64,000 bases of DNA from Knoxdaviesia capensis (lineage: Eukaryota; Ascomycota; Sordariomycetes; Microascales; Gondwanamycetaceae), in NCBI GenBank assembly GCA_001510575.1, contig LNGK01000005.1:1619234-1683233 (forward strand). Reading direction: 5' to 3'. Shown here in pieces: positions 11,612-23,611 of the stretch. The position numbers and the translations under genes are program-made. The notes below the pieces were generated by a model. It worked only from the letters and a program-made list of their open reading frames with translations, did no database searches and was not told the DNA's origin. Numbering within the stretch: position 1 is the stretch's first letter; the number at the start of each line of letters is the position of its first letter.

Positions 11612-14088
11612 TCAACTCGACTTGGTCGGCTCCTCCAGGAAGAAGTAGTTGCCGCCAAGCTTCTGCTCCTGGTCGAGCTGCGAGTTCAGCTTGTTGATGC
11701 GCGGGCGGTAGTTGGTGGGGTCGCGGCGGAAGGTGACGTCGAGGTTCTTCAGGAAGCTGTTGCAGCCGGTCAGCAGCGACTCGGGCTTGTTGGCGTGGGC
11801 GTTGATGCCGGGCTCGCCGTCGAAGACGATGACGCGGTCGGCGAGGTAGGTGGCCATGATGAAGTCGTGCTCGACGACGAAGGCGGTCTTCTTGGCGTGC
11901 ATGATGAAGCGCTTGATGACGCGCGCGGCGATGATGCGCTGCTCGGAGTCCAGGTAGGCCGACGGCTCGTCGATCAGGTAGATGTCGGCGGGCAGGCCGA
12001 GCGCGAGCACAATGGCCACGCGCTGCAGTTCTCCGCCCGACAGGTTCTTGACTTCCTGGTCGATGAAGTCCTCCAGCTTGAGCGGCTTGATGACGTCGGT
12101 GTTGAACTGCGGCGACAGGAAGGCCGGCTTGATCTTCTTGAAGAAGAGCTGGCGCACCGTGCCCTCGAACTTGGGCGTGATGGTCTGCGGCTTCATGCTG
12201 ATGCGCATCTCCGGCACAGCCTTGTCGTTGTCGGGCTTGAGCGCGCCGGCCAGCAGGCGGCAGAAGGTGGTCTTGCCGGTGCCGTTCTCGCCCATCATCA
12301 CCACAATCTCCGAGTCGGTGAAGGTGCCCGATTCGATGCGCAGCTTGAAGTTGCCCAGCGTCTTCTCCATGCGCGGGTACTTGAACTCGCGCGACTTGTC
12401 GTTGAGATACTCCTCGGTGCCTTCGGCGATGCGGAAGGTGAGCGACTCCTCGCGGAACCGCAGGTTCTCGGTGGGGATGTGGCCGTCGAGGAAGATGTTG
12501 ATGCCTTCGCGCACCGAGTGCGGGAGTGTGACCACGCCGTAGACGGCGGGGCGGCCGTACAGCACGCAGATGTAGTCGGAGAGGTAGTCGAGCACCGAGA
12601 GATCGTGCTCGACAACGATGACGTAGTCGTCGGGGCGGAGGAGGGCGCGGATGCTGCGGGCAGCGCTGAGTCTCTGCTTGACATCGAGATACGACGACGG
12701 CTCGTCGAACATGTACCTGCGGGAATGAAAACACAAGTATTAGAATGGGTCGGCCGTCGGTTGACTTGGGAGAGACAATGCGTGCAGGAAGGAGTCGGGG
12801 GTAAGGGGCATATATATATATGTGAACTTACACGTCAGCGTTCTGAACGCAGACGGTACCGATGGCAAAACGCTGAAGCTCGCCTCCGGAGAGGAAGTTG
12901 ATATCACGGTCCATGATATGGTTGAGCTCTATAACAAGGTTAGTATGGCAGCCAACCCGTTGTCACATAGCAAAGAAGGCAGTACGTACCCAGCTCGTCG
13001 CAAACCTCCTTCATGTTGCCCAGCGAGGCGCGGGACGAGATCAGGTGCTTAACCGACTTATCCGGGCCGCGGACAGCCTTGGGGATCTGATCGACATACT
13101 GAGGCTTGACGACAGCCTTCAGGTCATCTTCGAGGATCTTGGTGAAGTAGTCTATCAAAAAGGAGACAAAGTTGTCAGTATTGGTGCAGTGTTGTGGTTC
13201 CCTTACGACGATATTTCCACATACTCTGCAGCTCCGATCCACGGAAGTACTTGATGACATCCTCCCAGTCGGGCGGGTTATCAAAGCGGCCCAGGTTGGG
13301 CTTGAGCTTGCCACTGAGGATCTTCAGCGCGGTACTCTTTCCGATACCGTTGGTTCCGACGAGGCCGAGCACGTTACCGGGACGCGGCATCGGCAGACGG
13401 TGGAGCTTGAAGCTGTTGGCCGAGTAACGGTGGGTGACCTGGGTTTCGAGGTTGGTCGGCAGGTTGATGATGGTGATGGCGCTGAACGGGCACTTCTTGG
13501 GGCAGATACCACATCCGATGCAGAGAGACTCGGAGAGGAAGGCGATGCGCGAGTCGGGCGTGACTTCGATGCAGAGCTTGCCGGACCGGACCACCGGGCA
13601 GGCCTTCTTGCATTCTTGACGGCATTTCTGGTGAGGGGGGAAGAGGGTGAGTGTTAGAGAGACGATGTCAGATATATATATATATATGGAAGGCCCGGGT
13701 CTTATACAGGCATATATGACGTACCTTGGGCTTGCACTGAAACAGAGAAGAGACGGGAGATCATCTAGTTAGCACATATACTCCACACAGACGCCAAAGA
13801 GAAGTGGTGATGGACGGTAGAGATGATAGACCCGGAATGAGTCAGCCACCACCAAACGGAAAGTGAAGCTATCACCAGCGTCTCATCACCACAGTTTTGG
13901 CGGGGTAGCGGGGTCTCTTTTGTCGAACCTTGTCAGAGTTGACAATGGCAACACTGGATAGGAGAAACAGATTCTGAAGTCAGTAAAAGCTGAATCATTT
14001 GTATCATGGAAACAGTATCTTGAGATGACAGAATCAGAAGCGTCACAATGATTGATTCTCTGCCTTACCGGGTAAGTTTATCAGCCAT
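11612..14088 (-). CDS. RLI1: Translation/ribosome-recycling ABC ATPase RLI1 (ABCE1)
   Basis: Seven exons on the minus strand: 14088-14069, 13953-13929, 13736-13725, 13627-13225, 13151-12990, 12928-12832 and 12716-11612. The product is 607 residues, close to the 608 of yeast Rli1. The N-terminus carries two 4Fe-4S cysteine sets, CKPKKCRQECKKACP and CIGCGICPKKCPF. The first ATPase half has GTNGIGKST and LSGGELQRF, and the second has GENGTGKTT and LSGGELQRV, each with an intact DEPSSYLD or DEPSAYLD Walker B. The protein splits 80S and post-termination ribosomes and is essential where tested. The first three exons are only 20, 25 and 12 nt; the 12-nt exon encodes CKPK, including an iron-sulfur cysteine. 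The second donor reads GTTCGA rather than GTRAGT. All joins reproduce the family sequence, so I am confident of them. Confidence 0.95.
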
Positions 14089-15523
14089 TTTTGGTGAGCA
14101 GTGTCCTGGCACGGACAGACCGAGTCGTGAGAATGATAGGTTATGAGTGTTTTTTTAGGGTTTACGTATTTTAACGAAGATAGAAAAGAAAGAAATAGAA
14201 AAGAAAAAAGAAACAGGAAGACAAAAGAGGGCAAACGACAGAAAAGTAACTCGGGAGAGGAAAAGAAAAGGTTGTAGAGACGAAGTTGTGAATACTGGTG
14301 ATATTTTTTTAATTGGTGTACATTCTTTTTTTCTTTCTTTTTTTTTTTGGTTTTTGCCAAACAATACAGTGTAGGGTTAAGCTTTGTTCTGCAGCCATCA
14401 AACAGGTCCTGTGTACCCATCCCCCAGATTTTGGTGTACAGGTACTTTCTTCTCTCCCCACTGGAATTTGAATTTAGAGGCCCAAAATCCTCGTAGAAGC
14501 GGGGCTAAGAAATGCAAGACACGGGTTTGGATTTTCATTTGTTTTCAGGCTCCGCAGGTGCCAAAAAGCCCGAAACGCAGTGCTGTAAATAAGACGTAAA
14601 CCGTGACGGCTAAAGTCAGCAGATTTTTCGAGGGTTTGACTGGTTGATTTTGTGGGCGATCGAAAATTTACCCACTTCGCGCAAGTTGCACAACCCTAAC
14701 CCTAAGATATGAGGCGTCTGGGATGGCCACATGTCGCTGTCCCTTGGTCCGCTGCATTCCAGAGAGACAGACAAACCGTGTGAATCTATGCTGGACTCAC
14801 ATTCGTTGTTCATTCCTGGAGCGAGAGCCGTTGGGTCGCGTTCACGGGAAAATCTGCATTCTGTGTGGGAATGTGCAGAACAACGACAACCCTAACCCGA
14901 ACAAAACACAACACAAGCACCCACCGGTTCCTGGTTCCCGGCCACAGCCCATCAGTCTCAAAGATCAGACCATGAATCCACCTGGAACAACATCTTGCGA
15001 AGAAAACCTTTTCAGCGGCTTGCCCACTAGAAATTATACCGAGACTACTCACTGCTATGTGTCTGCTAGAATGATGCGTTTTTCCCTCTTTGGCTGCTCT
15101 ATTTCGCGGATCTTCCCCAGAGATCTCCCTAATCGATAGTTGACTTCCAACCTCGACTTGCCGGTGCGGGGATAAAACGAAATGCTATCCAGACCCCCTA
15201 AAATAAGGCCAGACGGCATTGCTAAAGTGTGAACCGAAGTCCCGTGGGTGGAGGCTGGGGGAAGCTTCAGATATAAGATCCGAGGACGCCCCTCCAACGA
15301 AGTCTTGGAAAGCGGCATTGGATGTGGTTCGTTTTTCTCTCTAACTTCTCTTTCTTCCTCTTTTTCTGCAATTGGCCTTGAATCTCCTGTATTACCGATT
15401 TGATAGTGTTGATCTCGCTGCATCTCGTATATACATCACATACATAGAGCAAAGTGACCACTGATCCCCTCATCGCGATATCACCACCGCCCTCCTTTTG
15501 ACTCCCCCCCCACCACAGCCAAA
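14089..15523. promoter_or_regulatory. Divergent intergenic region between RLI1 and the DUF3500 gene
   Basis: Shared upstream region of two divergent genes. It contains several telomere-like motifs: TTAGGGTTTA (14155-14164, 67 nt before the RLI1 ATG), TAGGGTTAA (14372-14380), a tandem pair (14692-14705) and AACCCTAA (14888-14895). Pyrimidine-rich leader sequence for RLI1 appears as A/G-rich plus strand at 14165-14280. No coding gene seen. Confidence 0.45.
14692..14705. promoter_or_regulatory. Tandem telomere-like repeat AACCCTAACCCTAA
   Basis: Two head-to-tail CCCTAA hexamers between RLI1 and the DUF3500 gene. This is the class of site recognised by TTAGGG-binding Myb factors (Tbf1 in yeasts). 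It is too short to be a telomere remnant on its own. Confidence 0.5.
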
Positions 15524-16795
15524 ATGGCCGCTCCCTCCGATGATGGCGCCTACCGCCAGTTCCTCCCCGACCTCTCGACCCCGCGCTTCACCATCATGAA
15601 GACGCAAACCTGCCACGAGTACGCCGCCGACTTCAAGCAGCACGGCCAGCCGCCGTGGCTGCACGCGCTGTACATGCACTGGCGCAAGCTGCTGGCCGAG
15701 CCGTTCAAAGGCGTGACGTCGGACGGCGTGGTGCGGCCCGACCTGTTCCAGCTGCAGGACGAGGGCGTGCCGATCGGCGAGATTGTGGCGGCGACTGACG
15801 CGATGCTGGCGTCGCTGGCGGGCGCCGGCGTGGCGCTTGAGCCGCTGCACATCGACAGCCCCGAGTGGCGGACGTGGTCGAACCCGGAGTTCCTGCTCAG
15901 CCACAAAGGCGTGCGGCTGGACGAGCTGGCCGAGGCCCAGCGCGCCAGCGTCATGGCCGTGCTGCAGGCCACGCTGTCGGCCGAGGGCTACGACAAGGCT
16001 GTCGGCGCCATGCGCATCAACGGCTTCCTGGGCGATCTGGTCGAGGCGCCGACCATCTGCAACGAGTGGTCGTACAACTTTGCGCTGTTTGGCACCCCGA
16101 CCACCGACCGGCCGTGGGGCTTCTCGTTCTACGGCCACCACCTGTGTCTGAACGTGTTCCTGTACCAGACCCAGATGGTGGTGTCGCCGTGGTTCACCGG
16201 CGCCGAGCCGAACGTCATCGACAGCGGGCCGCACGCCGGCACGCGCATCCTGCACGTCGAGGAGCGGCTGGGCCTGCAGCTGATGCAGAGCCTGCCGGCC
16301 GCGCAGCAGGCGCAGGCGCAGATCTTCAAGCTGATGCACGACCCGGCCATGCCCAAGGGCCGCTGGAACCACGACGACCAGCGCCACCTGTGCGGCGCGT
16401 ATCGCGACAACCGCGTGGTGCCGTACGAGGGCGTGGTGGTGGCCGAGCTGTCGGCCGCCCAGCAGGCCCTGGCCGACGGCATCCTGGAGCAGTACCTGCT
16501 GTTCCTGCCGGCGCGGAGCCGCGCGCTCCGGCTCGACCTGTGCCGCGCCCACTACCGCGAGACCTTCTTCTCGTGGATTGGCGGCTTCACCGACTCCGAC
16601 CCGTTCTACTTCCGCGTGCAGAGCCCTGTGGTCATCGTCGAGTTCGACCACCACTCCGGCGTGTTCCTGACCAACAAGGAGCCGGCCAAGTTCCACATCC
16701 ACACGCTTCTGCGCACGCCCAATGCCGGCGACTACGGAATGGCGCTGCGGCCGCTGATTCCGGGCGTCGAGCAGAAGTTTTTATGGGAGCCCTGA
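15524..16795 (+). CDS. DUF3500 domain protein
   Basis: Single exon of 423 residues with no signal peptide or membrane segment. Residues from about 190 to the end match what I remember of the DUF3500 family: PWGFSFYGHHLCLNVFLYQTQ, then TPWF-like SPWFTGAEPN, EERLGLQLMQSLPAAQQAQA and a late VEFDHHSGVFLTNKEPAKFHIHT block with several conserved His. The histidine-rich pattern might bind metal, but no reaction is established for the family as far as I know. The ATG sits in a CCAAAATGGC context after a C-rich leader. It is divergent from RLI1. Codon use is extremely G/C-ending, so the other frames stay open and are shadows. Confidence 0.85.
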   Translation: MAAPSDDGAYRQFLPDLSTPRFTIMKTQTCHEYAADFKQHGQPPWLHALYMHWRKLLAEPFKGVTSDGVVRPDLFQLQDEGVPIGEIVAATDAMLASLAGAGVALEPLHIDSPEWRTWSNPEFLLSHKGVRLDELAEAQRASVMAVLQATLSAEGYDKAVGAMRINGFLGDLVEAPTICNEWSYNFALFGTPTTDRPWGFSFYGHHLCLNVFLYQTQMVVSPWFTGAEPNVIDSGPHAGTRILHVEERLGLQLMQSLPAAQQAQAQIFKLMHDPAMPKGRWNHDDQRHLCGAYRDNRVVPYEGVVVAELSAAQQALADGILEQYLLFLPARSRALRLDLCRAHYRETFFSWIGGFTDSDPFYFRVQSPVVIVEFDHHSGVFLTNKEPAKFHIHTLLRTPNAGDYGMALRPLIPGVEQKFLWEP

Positions 16796-18275
16796 ACGGG
16801 TGGGATGTACTGAGAGTCTGGAGGGGAGTGTATGTATTTCTCGATGATACCTACAAATATATACTCTTTGTATGACTATTCAGGCCGTGAGTATGCCTTT
16901 CGTCCTTCACTCTTTGCCTGAGTCTTGGGAACTGTTTGGGAACTGTTGAGGCCGTGAACGCTTTTCGCCCTTCCTTAGGGTTACTGGGGTTAGACCCTGT
17001 GAACCAACCCTAACGAGTCTGTTCGCAAGCGCGCACCAAAAAACATTCAGGCCATAAATATGCAGCCGTTCGTCGACACGGAAATATTCCAGCCAATCAC
17101 GGCACAGAAACGTGGGACCTCAGCCGCAATAATATTGTACTCCGTGCTTGACTTCTGATAACCACACTGTCCAAGACCCAATGGTTAGCCCTGCGGCTAA
17201 ACTGCGGCTACGATCTTACACTGTACAAAATACAATACGTGAACATATCGTTATCGCGGCTTGCAAAAAAAAAAAAAAAAAATTAGGAGAGCGAACTGAC
17301 TCGCTGAATTGTCCCTCGACTTGTATCTTTTCTTCTTTCCAGTGCCCGCACCCGCTATTTGAGCACACTTGCCCCCCTAAATATTTCTCCTTTACCACTG
17401 TCTTCCAGTTTCCTCACCCATTCTAATCCGCTCTCCACCCACTAACTGGCCACTTTTGTCTCCTATCAACCGCCTAAAGAAAAAAGTTTCTCCCCTGCAC
17501 CAATTTCTGTTTCTCTTCCTCCTTCATACTTCACCATCCCGCGACAAACCTTGAAGAGTGACATTCTTTTTTTTTTTTTTTAATTCTTTTTTTCTTATCC
17601 TTCACTATTGTTATTATTCTTTGCCTAACACTCCAGTCTTTTCAAGTATCTTCATTTTTTCCCCTTATCAGATCGGTATAACTATCCTTTTATTCTTTTG
17701 AATGGTAAGCCCTTCTTTCTGCCCATTTCTGCTATTTAACCAGGTCTTCTTAATGGTCGAGTAAAGTTCTCGCTCATATCAAGCCCTGTTTCCTCGCATC
17801 AGCGTGTTTGGCCTTGCGCGGAAGTTCACGCCCATCCACACTGCAAAAATCGCCCTGGATTCATGTGAGAACATGTTCGGGATATGGGATTTTGATGATT
17901 TCCTGATTTATTTGATGCTATTTGATGCTGTCGATGGCCTATCTCTCGATGTTGGCCGCTCTCGGCCCGCCTCTTCGTTCTTCTCCTCCCGTCTCTGCAT
18001 CTGACCGTGGCTTTTTGCTCCCGTCATGAATATCATCAACTTCCATCGACTCCGGCCCGGGCCTTTATCAAATCTCCAGTCAAGATGCGATCCGGCTCCG
18101 GGAAACGTCAATTCTGCGACATTCCGCTTCCTGTTGCTTCTGCTTTGATCTGCTATCTGTGTCCAAGCCGCCGTGGACTCGTGGCCAAGCTCGCCCTTAC
18201 TGACCGTGTCCTCGGTGTGTGATCTCAAAATGTCTAGTCCCCTACCGATCGCGATTTGGCCGATATCAACAAGTG
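16796..18275. other. Spacer and probable CHD1 leader
   Basis: It contains TTAGGGTTA (16975-16983) and AACCCTAA (17006-17013), an A18 run (17265-17282), a T15 run (17567-17581) and a pyrimidine-rich stretch from about 17400 to 17720 that looks like fungal promoter or leader sequence for CHD1. There are several ATGs before the chosen CHD1 start, including one at about 18230 in another frame. No separate gene is supported. Confidence 0.5.
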
Positions 18276-21200
18276 ATGAGTGTTTCCGGCGGCACTTCGC
18301 CCGTGAACGGCCACATGTCCGTGTCCGGCTCCCCCTCGCCCCGACCTTCCAACTCCGACGCGATGTCCGAGAGCGACCTGTCGGACGTTCAGCGCTCGCC
18401 GTCTCCTTCCTCCTCCTCCCACCACGACTACCAGCCCGAAGCGGTCGACGATCCGGTCTCGGAGTCAAACGATGCCGAGAGCATAAACAACGTGTCCGAT
18501 GACGCGGACTACGACATGGAGGAAAGCGCCCATTCGGCTCATAGCGGCCCCGAAGACTCCGCCCAGCGGAGTTCCCGGAGCTCGCGTGAGTCGTCTGGCC
18601 GCCCCTCCAAGGGCCAGTCGGGCGGATCGGAGGACGCCTATATCAAGGCGAATCCGGAGCTGTACGGGCTCCGAAGAAGCGTAAGTTGCTGGCCAATCTC
18701 CTTTGCATGCTAATTGCCTCGTCGCCTCTGTTCTGCCTTGCTAACCATGAGCTTTATCTTTCCATCCAATGCAGTCGCGCCCGACCCAACCGCGTCGAGT
18801 TGTACGTATCTCCCATCCCCATCGTATATCTTATTCTCGAATTTTCTTCGCGATTTTCCATTCTGATCGCTCCTTCCCATACCAATTGCCTCTTTCCATC
18901 CATGTCGTGTCGATTCCCCTTGCTGACAAAGCTTCCATGCAGGTCGATTCGGACTCCGAGTCCGATGTTGTCCCCGTGAGCCGCCGGCCGCAAAAGAAGC
19001 GGAAGGTCGAGATCTCGCGAACCTGTAAGTCGAAAACTTCCGTTCTGCATCTTTCTCTTTTTTTTGCGGTTTCTTCTTAATTGTCACAGATCAACCTATT
19101 TTTATCGTGGCCATGATATCTGACCCGCAATAATCTCCTTCTTCAGCTTCGAAACGCGCCACGCCGGCCCGTCAGGCCTCCCCCGACTCCTCCGACTCTG
19201 ACACCTACGGCGGAGCACGTGCCAAGAGCTTTCGCAAGAAAGCCCGCCGCCAGCGCGAGGCCCAACCTGACGTCGCTCTCACCGAGAAGCGATGGTCGAG
19301 CCGTCGTGCTGCCCAGGTGCAGCAGGGTCGGTACGAAGAGGGAAGCGATCTTGACGAGGACCTCCAGCTCTCCGATGACACCCCCGGCTACTACATCGAG
19401 GCCGTCGACACCTCGCCCTACGTCGAGAAGGTGGTTGACCACCGCCCCATCGAGGGCACCACCTTGAACGCCCACTCGACTCTCGTGGAGTTCGAGTACT
19501 TCATCAAGTGGCAGGGAAAGTCTCACCTCCACGACACCTGGGAGACCGCCCAAGACCTGAAGAACTATCGGGGCTTTCGCAAAGTCGAGAACTACTTTCG
19601 GAAGGTGGTGTGGTACGAAAAGGAGGTGCACTACGGCGTTGAGGTGCCGCCTGAGCTGAAGGAACAGTTCCTGCTCGACCGCGAACGTGAACACGAGGCC
19701 CTCGCAGACTACACCAAGGTCGAGCGTGTTGTGGCTGTCCAGGATGGCGAAGAAGGCACCGAGTACTTCATCAAATGGAAGGGCCTGACTTACGACGAGT
19801 GCACGTGGGAGGCCGAGCGCGAGATCACTGGCGAGTACCAGGACAAGATCGACCAGTTCAACGAGCGGTCTCGGCGGTCTTGGCTGTCTGATCGCAACGA
19901 GTCAAATCCTGACACCCGGTCGCGCATGAACAAGCTCGAAGCCCAGCCTGAGTACATCGTCGGAGGTGAACTGCGCGAGTTCCAACTGCGTGGCTTGAAT
20001 TTCCTCTGTCTTAACTGGACCCGAGCGAACAATGTCATTCTTGCCGACGAAATGGGTCTCGGCAAGACCGTCCAGACTGTCTCGTTCCTCAGCTGGCTCC
20101 GCAACGATCGTGAGCAGGAGGGTCCGTTCTTGGTTGTCGCCCCCCTCAGTGTCATTCCGGCTTGGTGCGATACCTTCAACCACTGGGCGCCTGATATGAA
20201 CTACGTTGTCTACCTTGGCCCCGAAGACGCCCGAAGCACCATCCGTGAGCACGAGCTGTTGGTCGGTGGAAACCCGAAAAAGCCCAAGTTCAATGTTCTT
20301 GTCACATCGTATGACTACATTCTCGCCGATGCGGCGTTCCTCCAGACGATCAAGTGGCAGGTGCTGGCGGTTGACGAAGCCCATCGCTTGAAGAATCGTG
20401 ACTCGCAGCTTTACGCCAAACTTCTGAACTTTGGCATCCCGTGCAAGGTTCTGATCACCGGCACCCCTATCCAGAACAACCTCCGCGAACTGTCGGCACT
20501 GATGGACTTTATCAATCCCGGAAAGGTGTCGATCAACGAGGACATTGAAACGCTGAACCCCGAGGAAGCTCAAAAGCAGCTCCAACTCCTTCACTCGGCC
20601 ATTGCGCCTTACATTCTGCGACGAACCAAGGAGACGGTGGAGTCTGATCTCCCGCCCAAGACCGAGAAGATCATCCGTGTCGAACTTTCCGACATCCAGC
20701 TCGACTACTACAAGAACATAATCACGCGCAACTATGCTGCCCTCAGCGATGCATCGAACGGACAGAAGAGCTCGCTTCTCAACATCATGATGGAGCTGAA
20801 GAAGATCAGCAACCATCCTTACATGTTCCCCGGGGTTGAAGACAAGGTTCTTAGCGGTAGCACGCGCCGTGAAGATCGCATTAAGGGCATCGTCACGAGC
20901 AGTGGGAAAATGATGCTGCTTGACCAACTTCTCACCAAGATGAAGCGTGACGGCCACCGTGTGCTTATCTTCAGCCAAATGGTCAAGATGCTCGACATCC
21001 TGGGAGACTACATGTCATATCGCGGATACAAGTTCCAGCGACTGGACGGAACCATTGGCGCCGGAGCTCGTCGCATGGCGATCAACCATTTCAATGCTGA
21101 AGGCAGCGACGACTTTTGCTTCCTTCTTTCCACCCGCGCCGGAGGTCTCGGAATCAACCTCATGACCGCCGATACCGTTGTCATTTTCGACTCGGATTGG

Positions 21201-23611
21201 AATCCCCAGGCTGATCTCCAAGCCATGGCTCGTGCCCACAGAATCGGTCAGAAGAAGCCCGTCAACATCTACCGTCTGGTGTCGAAGGAGACCGTCGAAG
21301 AGGAAGTGTTGGAGCGCGCGCGCAATAAGCTGCTTCTGGAGTACCTCACTATTCAAGCTGGTGTCACGGATGACGGAAAAGCCTTCCGCGAGGAATTCAA
21401 TAAGAAGGGCGTTAAGCTCGATGGCCCATCGTCGTCCGAAGATATCCAGTGGGTTCTCAAGATGCGGTCGCAGAAGATGTTTGAGCAGACCGGCAACCAG
21501 GAGCGTCTGGAGCAGCTTGATATCGATTCGATTCTCGAGAACGCCGAAGTCACCAAGACCAATGTTGATGACAAGATCAATTTGAGCAGTGGCGGTATTG
21601 ACTGGGATAACTTCATGCAGTACACTGATGTCAAAGTGGACGATATCGCCCTTGATTGGGACGACATTATTCCTGCCGACCAGCTGGCACCGATCAAGGA
21701 GGAAGAGGACAAACGGAAGCACGAGGAGTACCTTGCCGAGCTTGCTGCCGAGAACGCACCGCGCCGCGCCACCCTGAAGAACCGTCACGTCGAATCCGAC
21801 CGCGCCGACCGACTGGCCAAGAAGCGCCAACGCGAACTGGAGAAGGAATCCGAGCTTGCCGAAGAACGCGCTCGACTGACGGATCCGAAGCGACCCCTGA
21901 ACGAAAAGGAACAACGCAACCTTATCCGGGCGCTCCAGCGGTACGGATCAATGGAGGATCGCGGCGACGAGATTGTGCAAGATGCCAAACTGGCCGACCG
22001 CGACCGTGACACTCTCACCAACTTTGTCGACGGGTTCATCAAGGCATGCCAGCAGGCGGTGGACGACAACAATGCCAAGCTGGCGGACGAGGAGAAGAAG
22101 AACGGAAAGGCGCTGACCAAGAAGGACAAGAAGGCGATCCTGTTTGACTTTGGCGAACTGAAGAAGGTCAATGCCGAGACTCCGATCGAGCGGCCTCCGC
22201 AACTCCGTCTCCTTCGCGACGTGCTGGCTTCGCAGGACAGCTGGTCCTCGTTCCGCCTCGGCGAAGCCACCAAGGCCGCCAACTACTCGTGCCCGTGGGG
22301 TGCTCAGGAGGATGCCATGCTTCTCGTGGGAATCGATCGCTACGGATTCGGAGCGTGGACGATGATTCGCGACGATGCCGAGCTGGACATGTCTGACAAG
22401 CTGTTCCTCGAGGAACACCGCGTGGAGAAGAAGGAAGAGCGCAACAAGGTTGGCGACAACAAGATCAAGGCCCCTGGCGCAGTCCACCTCACGCGCCGTG
22501 CTGAATACTTGCTTGCGGTTCTCCAGTCGAAATACTCTGACGACTCGAGCGCTCAGAAGGTGGTTGAGAATCACCACCGCACCAACAAGAAGAGCCATTT
22601 GTCGAACGGCCACCGCCGATCCGAAGGAGGCAGTGCATCGCCGGCCGCGCCGACCATGTCGCGCAAGATGAGCCAGCAGCAGCGCGATCGGGATCGCGAC
22701 CGCGACCGCGACCGCGAACTTGACTTTGATTCTCTGCGCCCGCGCCCCCAGGCGCCCGATGCTCGGGCCGACATGAAGCGCAAGCTTATTAGCCATGCGG
22801 ATGAGCGCGCTCTGAAGCATCACCGTCGCTCGGAGGGTGTCCGGGGCAGCCGCGACGAGTATGATCTCCCGCGCTCGCCCAAGCGCAAGCGCCACGAAGA
22901 CGGCGATGACCGCGGCGCGCTGAAGCACCGGCGGGCCGAAGACGGCAGCGGCAGCAGCAACCACCACCACCACCACCACAGCCACAGCCATAGCGCGTCG
23001 AACATCAGCAACAACGGCACGACTAGCAACGGCGGCACCGGTAACAGCAACGGCGGCAAGCACGCGGAGGACCGGCGGGCGGCGGCGGCGTCGAACGAGG
23101 ACGAGCAGCGGGTGCGCGCGCTGAACCGGCTTGACCAGCTGCGGCGCATGGGCGACAGCCGCGACGAGCGCGAACGCGACCCGGACGCGCTGTTGTGGTA
23201 CCTGCTCAAGCCAGTGCGCGAGAACTTTGAGCATATCCTGTCGACGACTAAGGAGCAGGTCAAGTCATCGAAGGACCGGGCCAAGATCTTTGCGGTTGAG
23301 CTGGTGGTGATTGGCGATTTCTTGAACAAGGGGTTCCAGAACCAGGGGTTGGATGAGGGTCTCAAGGATAGATTCTGGTGAGTTGTGTCCAGCTGTCGTG
23401 CTTGATGACTTGCAGACTGATGATCACTAACATTGCCGCTTGCTTCTCTCTCTCTCTCTCTCCTAACAGGAACTTCCTCGCAAGTCTGTGGCCTGTTGAA
23501 GGCACATCCTCGATCACGGGGAAACGACTGAGCGACATGTACAAGGCGCTTGCGGACCGCGAGCGGAAGTCGCGGGCCGAGCCCTCGGCTACGAACGGAA
23601 CTGCGGCATAG
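18276..23611 (+). CDS. CHD1: Chromodomain helicase CHD1 (chromatin remodeller)
   Basis: Five exons: 18276-18680, 18775-18801, 18943-19024, 19147-23377 and 23470-23611. The product is 1628 residues. The N-terminus is Ser/acidic-rich. Tandem chromodomains lie at about 252-310 and 358-403 (FEYFIKWQGKSHLHDTWE, TEYFIKWKGLTYDECTWE). A SNF2 ATPase follows, with DEMGLGKT at about 471-479, DEAH at 580-583 and the helicase-C motif ARAHRIGQ near 860. Next come a SANT/SLIDE-like DNA-binding region and, from about 1519, a CHD1-type helical C-terminal domain. CHD1 slides and spaces nucleosomes behind RNA polymerase II. A His-rich run is encoded near 22961-22990. Exon 2 is only 27 nt. The start is the first ATG in frame with MSVSGG; the frame is open further upstream but has no earlier ATG in phase. 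The last intron carries a CT run before its acceptor. Confidence 0.95.

Noticed and set aside
11454..12901. Long frames on both strands over the RLI1 region (426 and 441 codons)
   Set aside because: They overlap the certain RLI1 ATPase exons in other frames and show only biased low-complexity composition.
15470..16875. A 410-codon minus frame and a 336-codon plus frame over the DUF3500 gene
   Set aside because: Shadows of high GC3. They lack any family pattern, and the DUF3500 frame explains the region.
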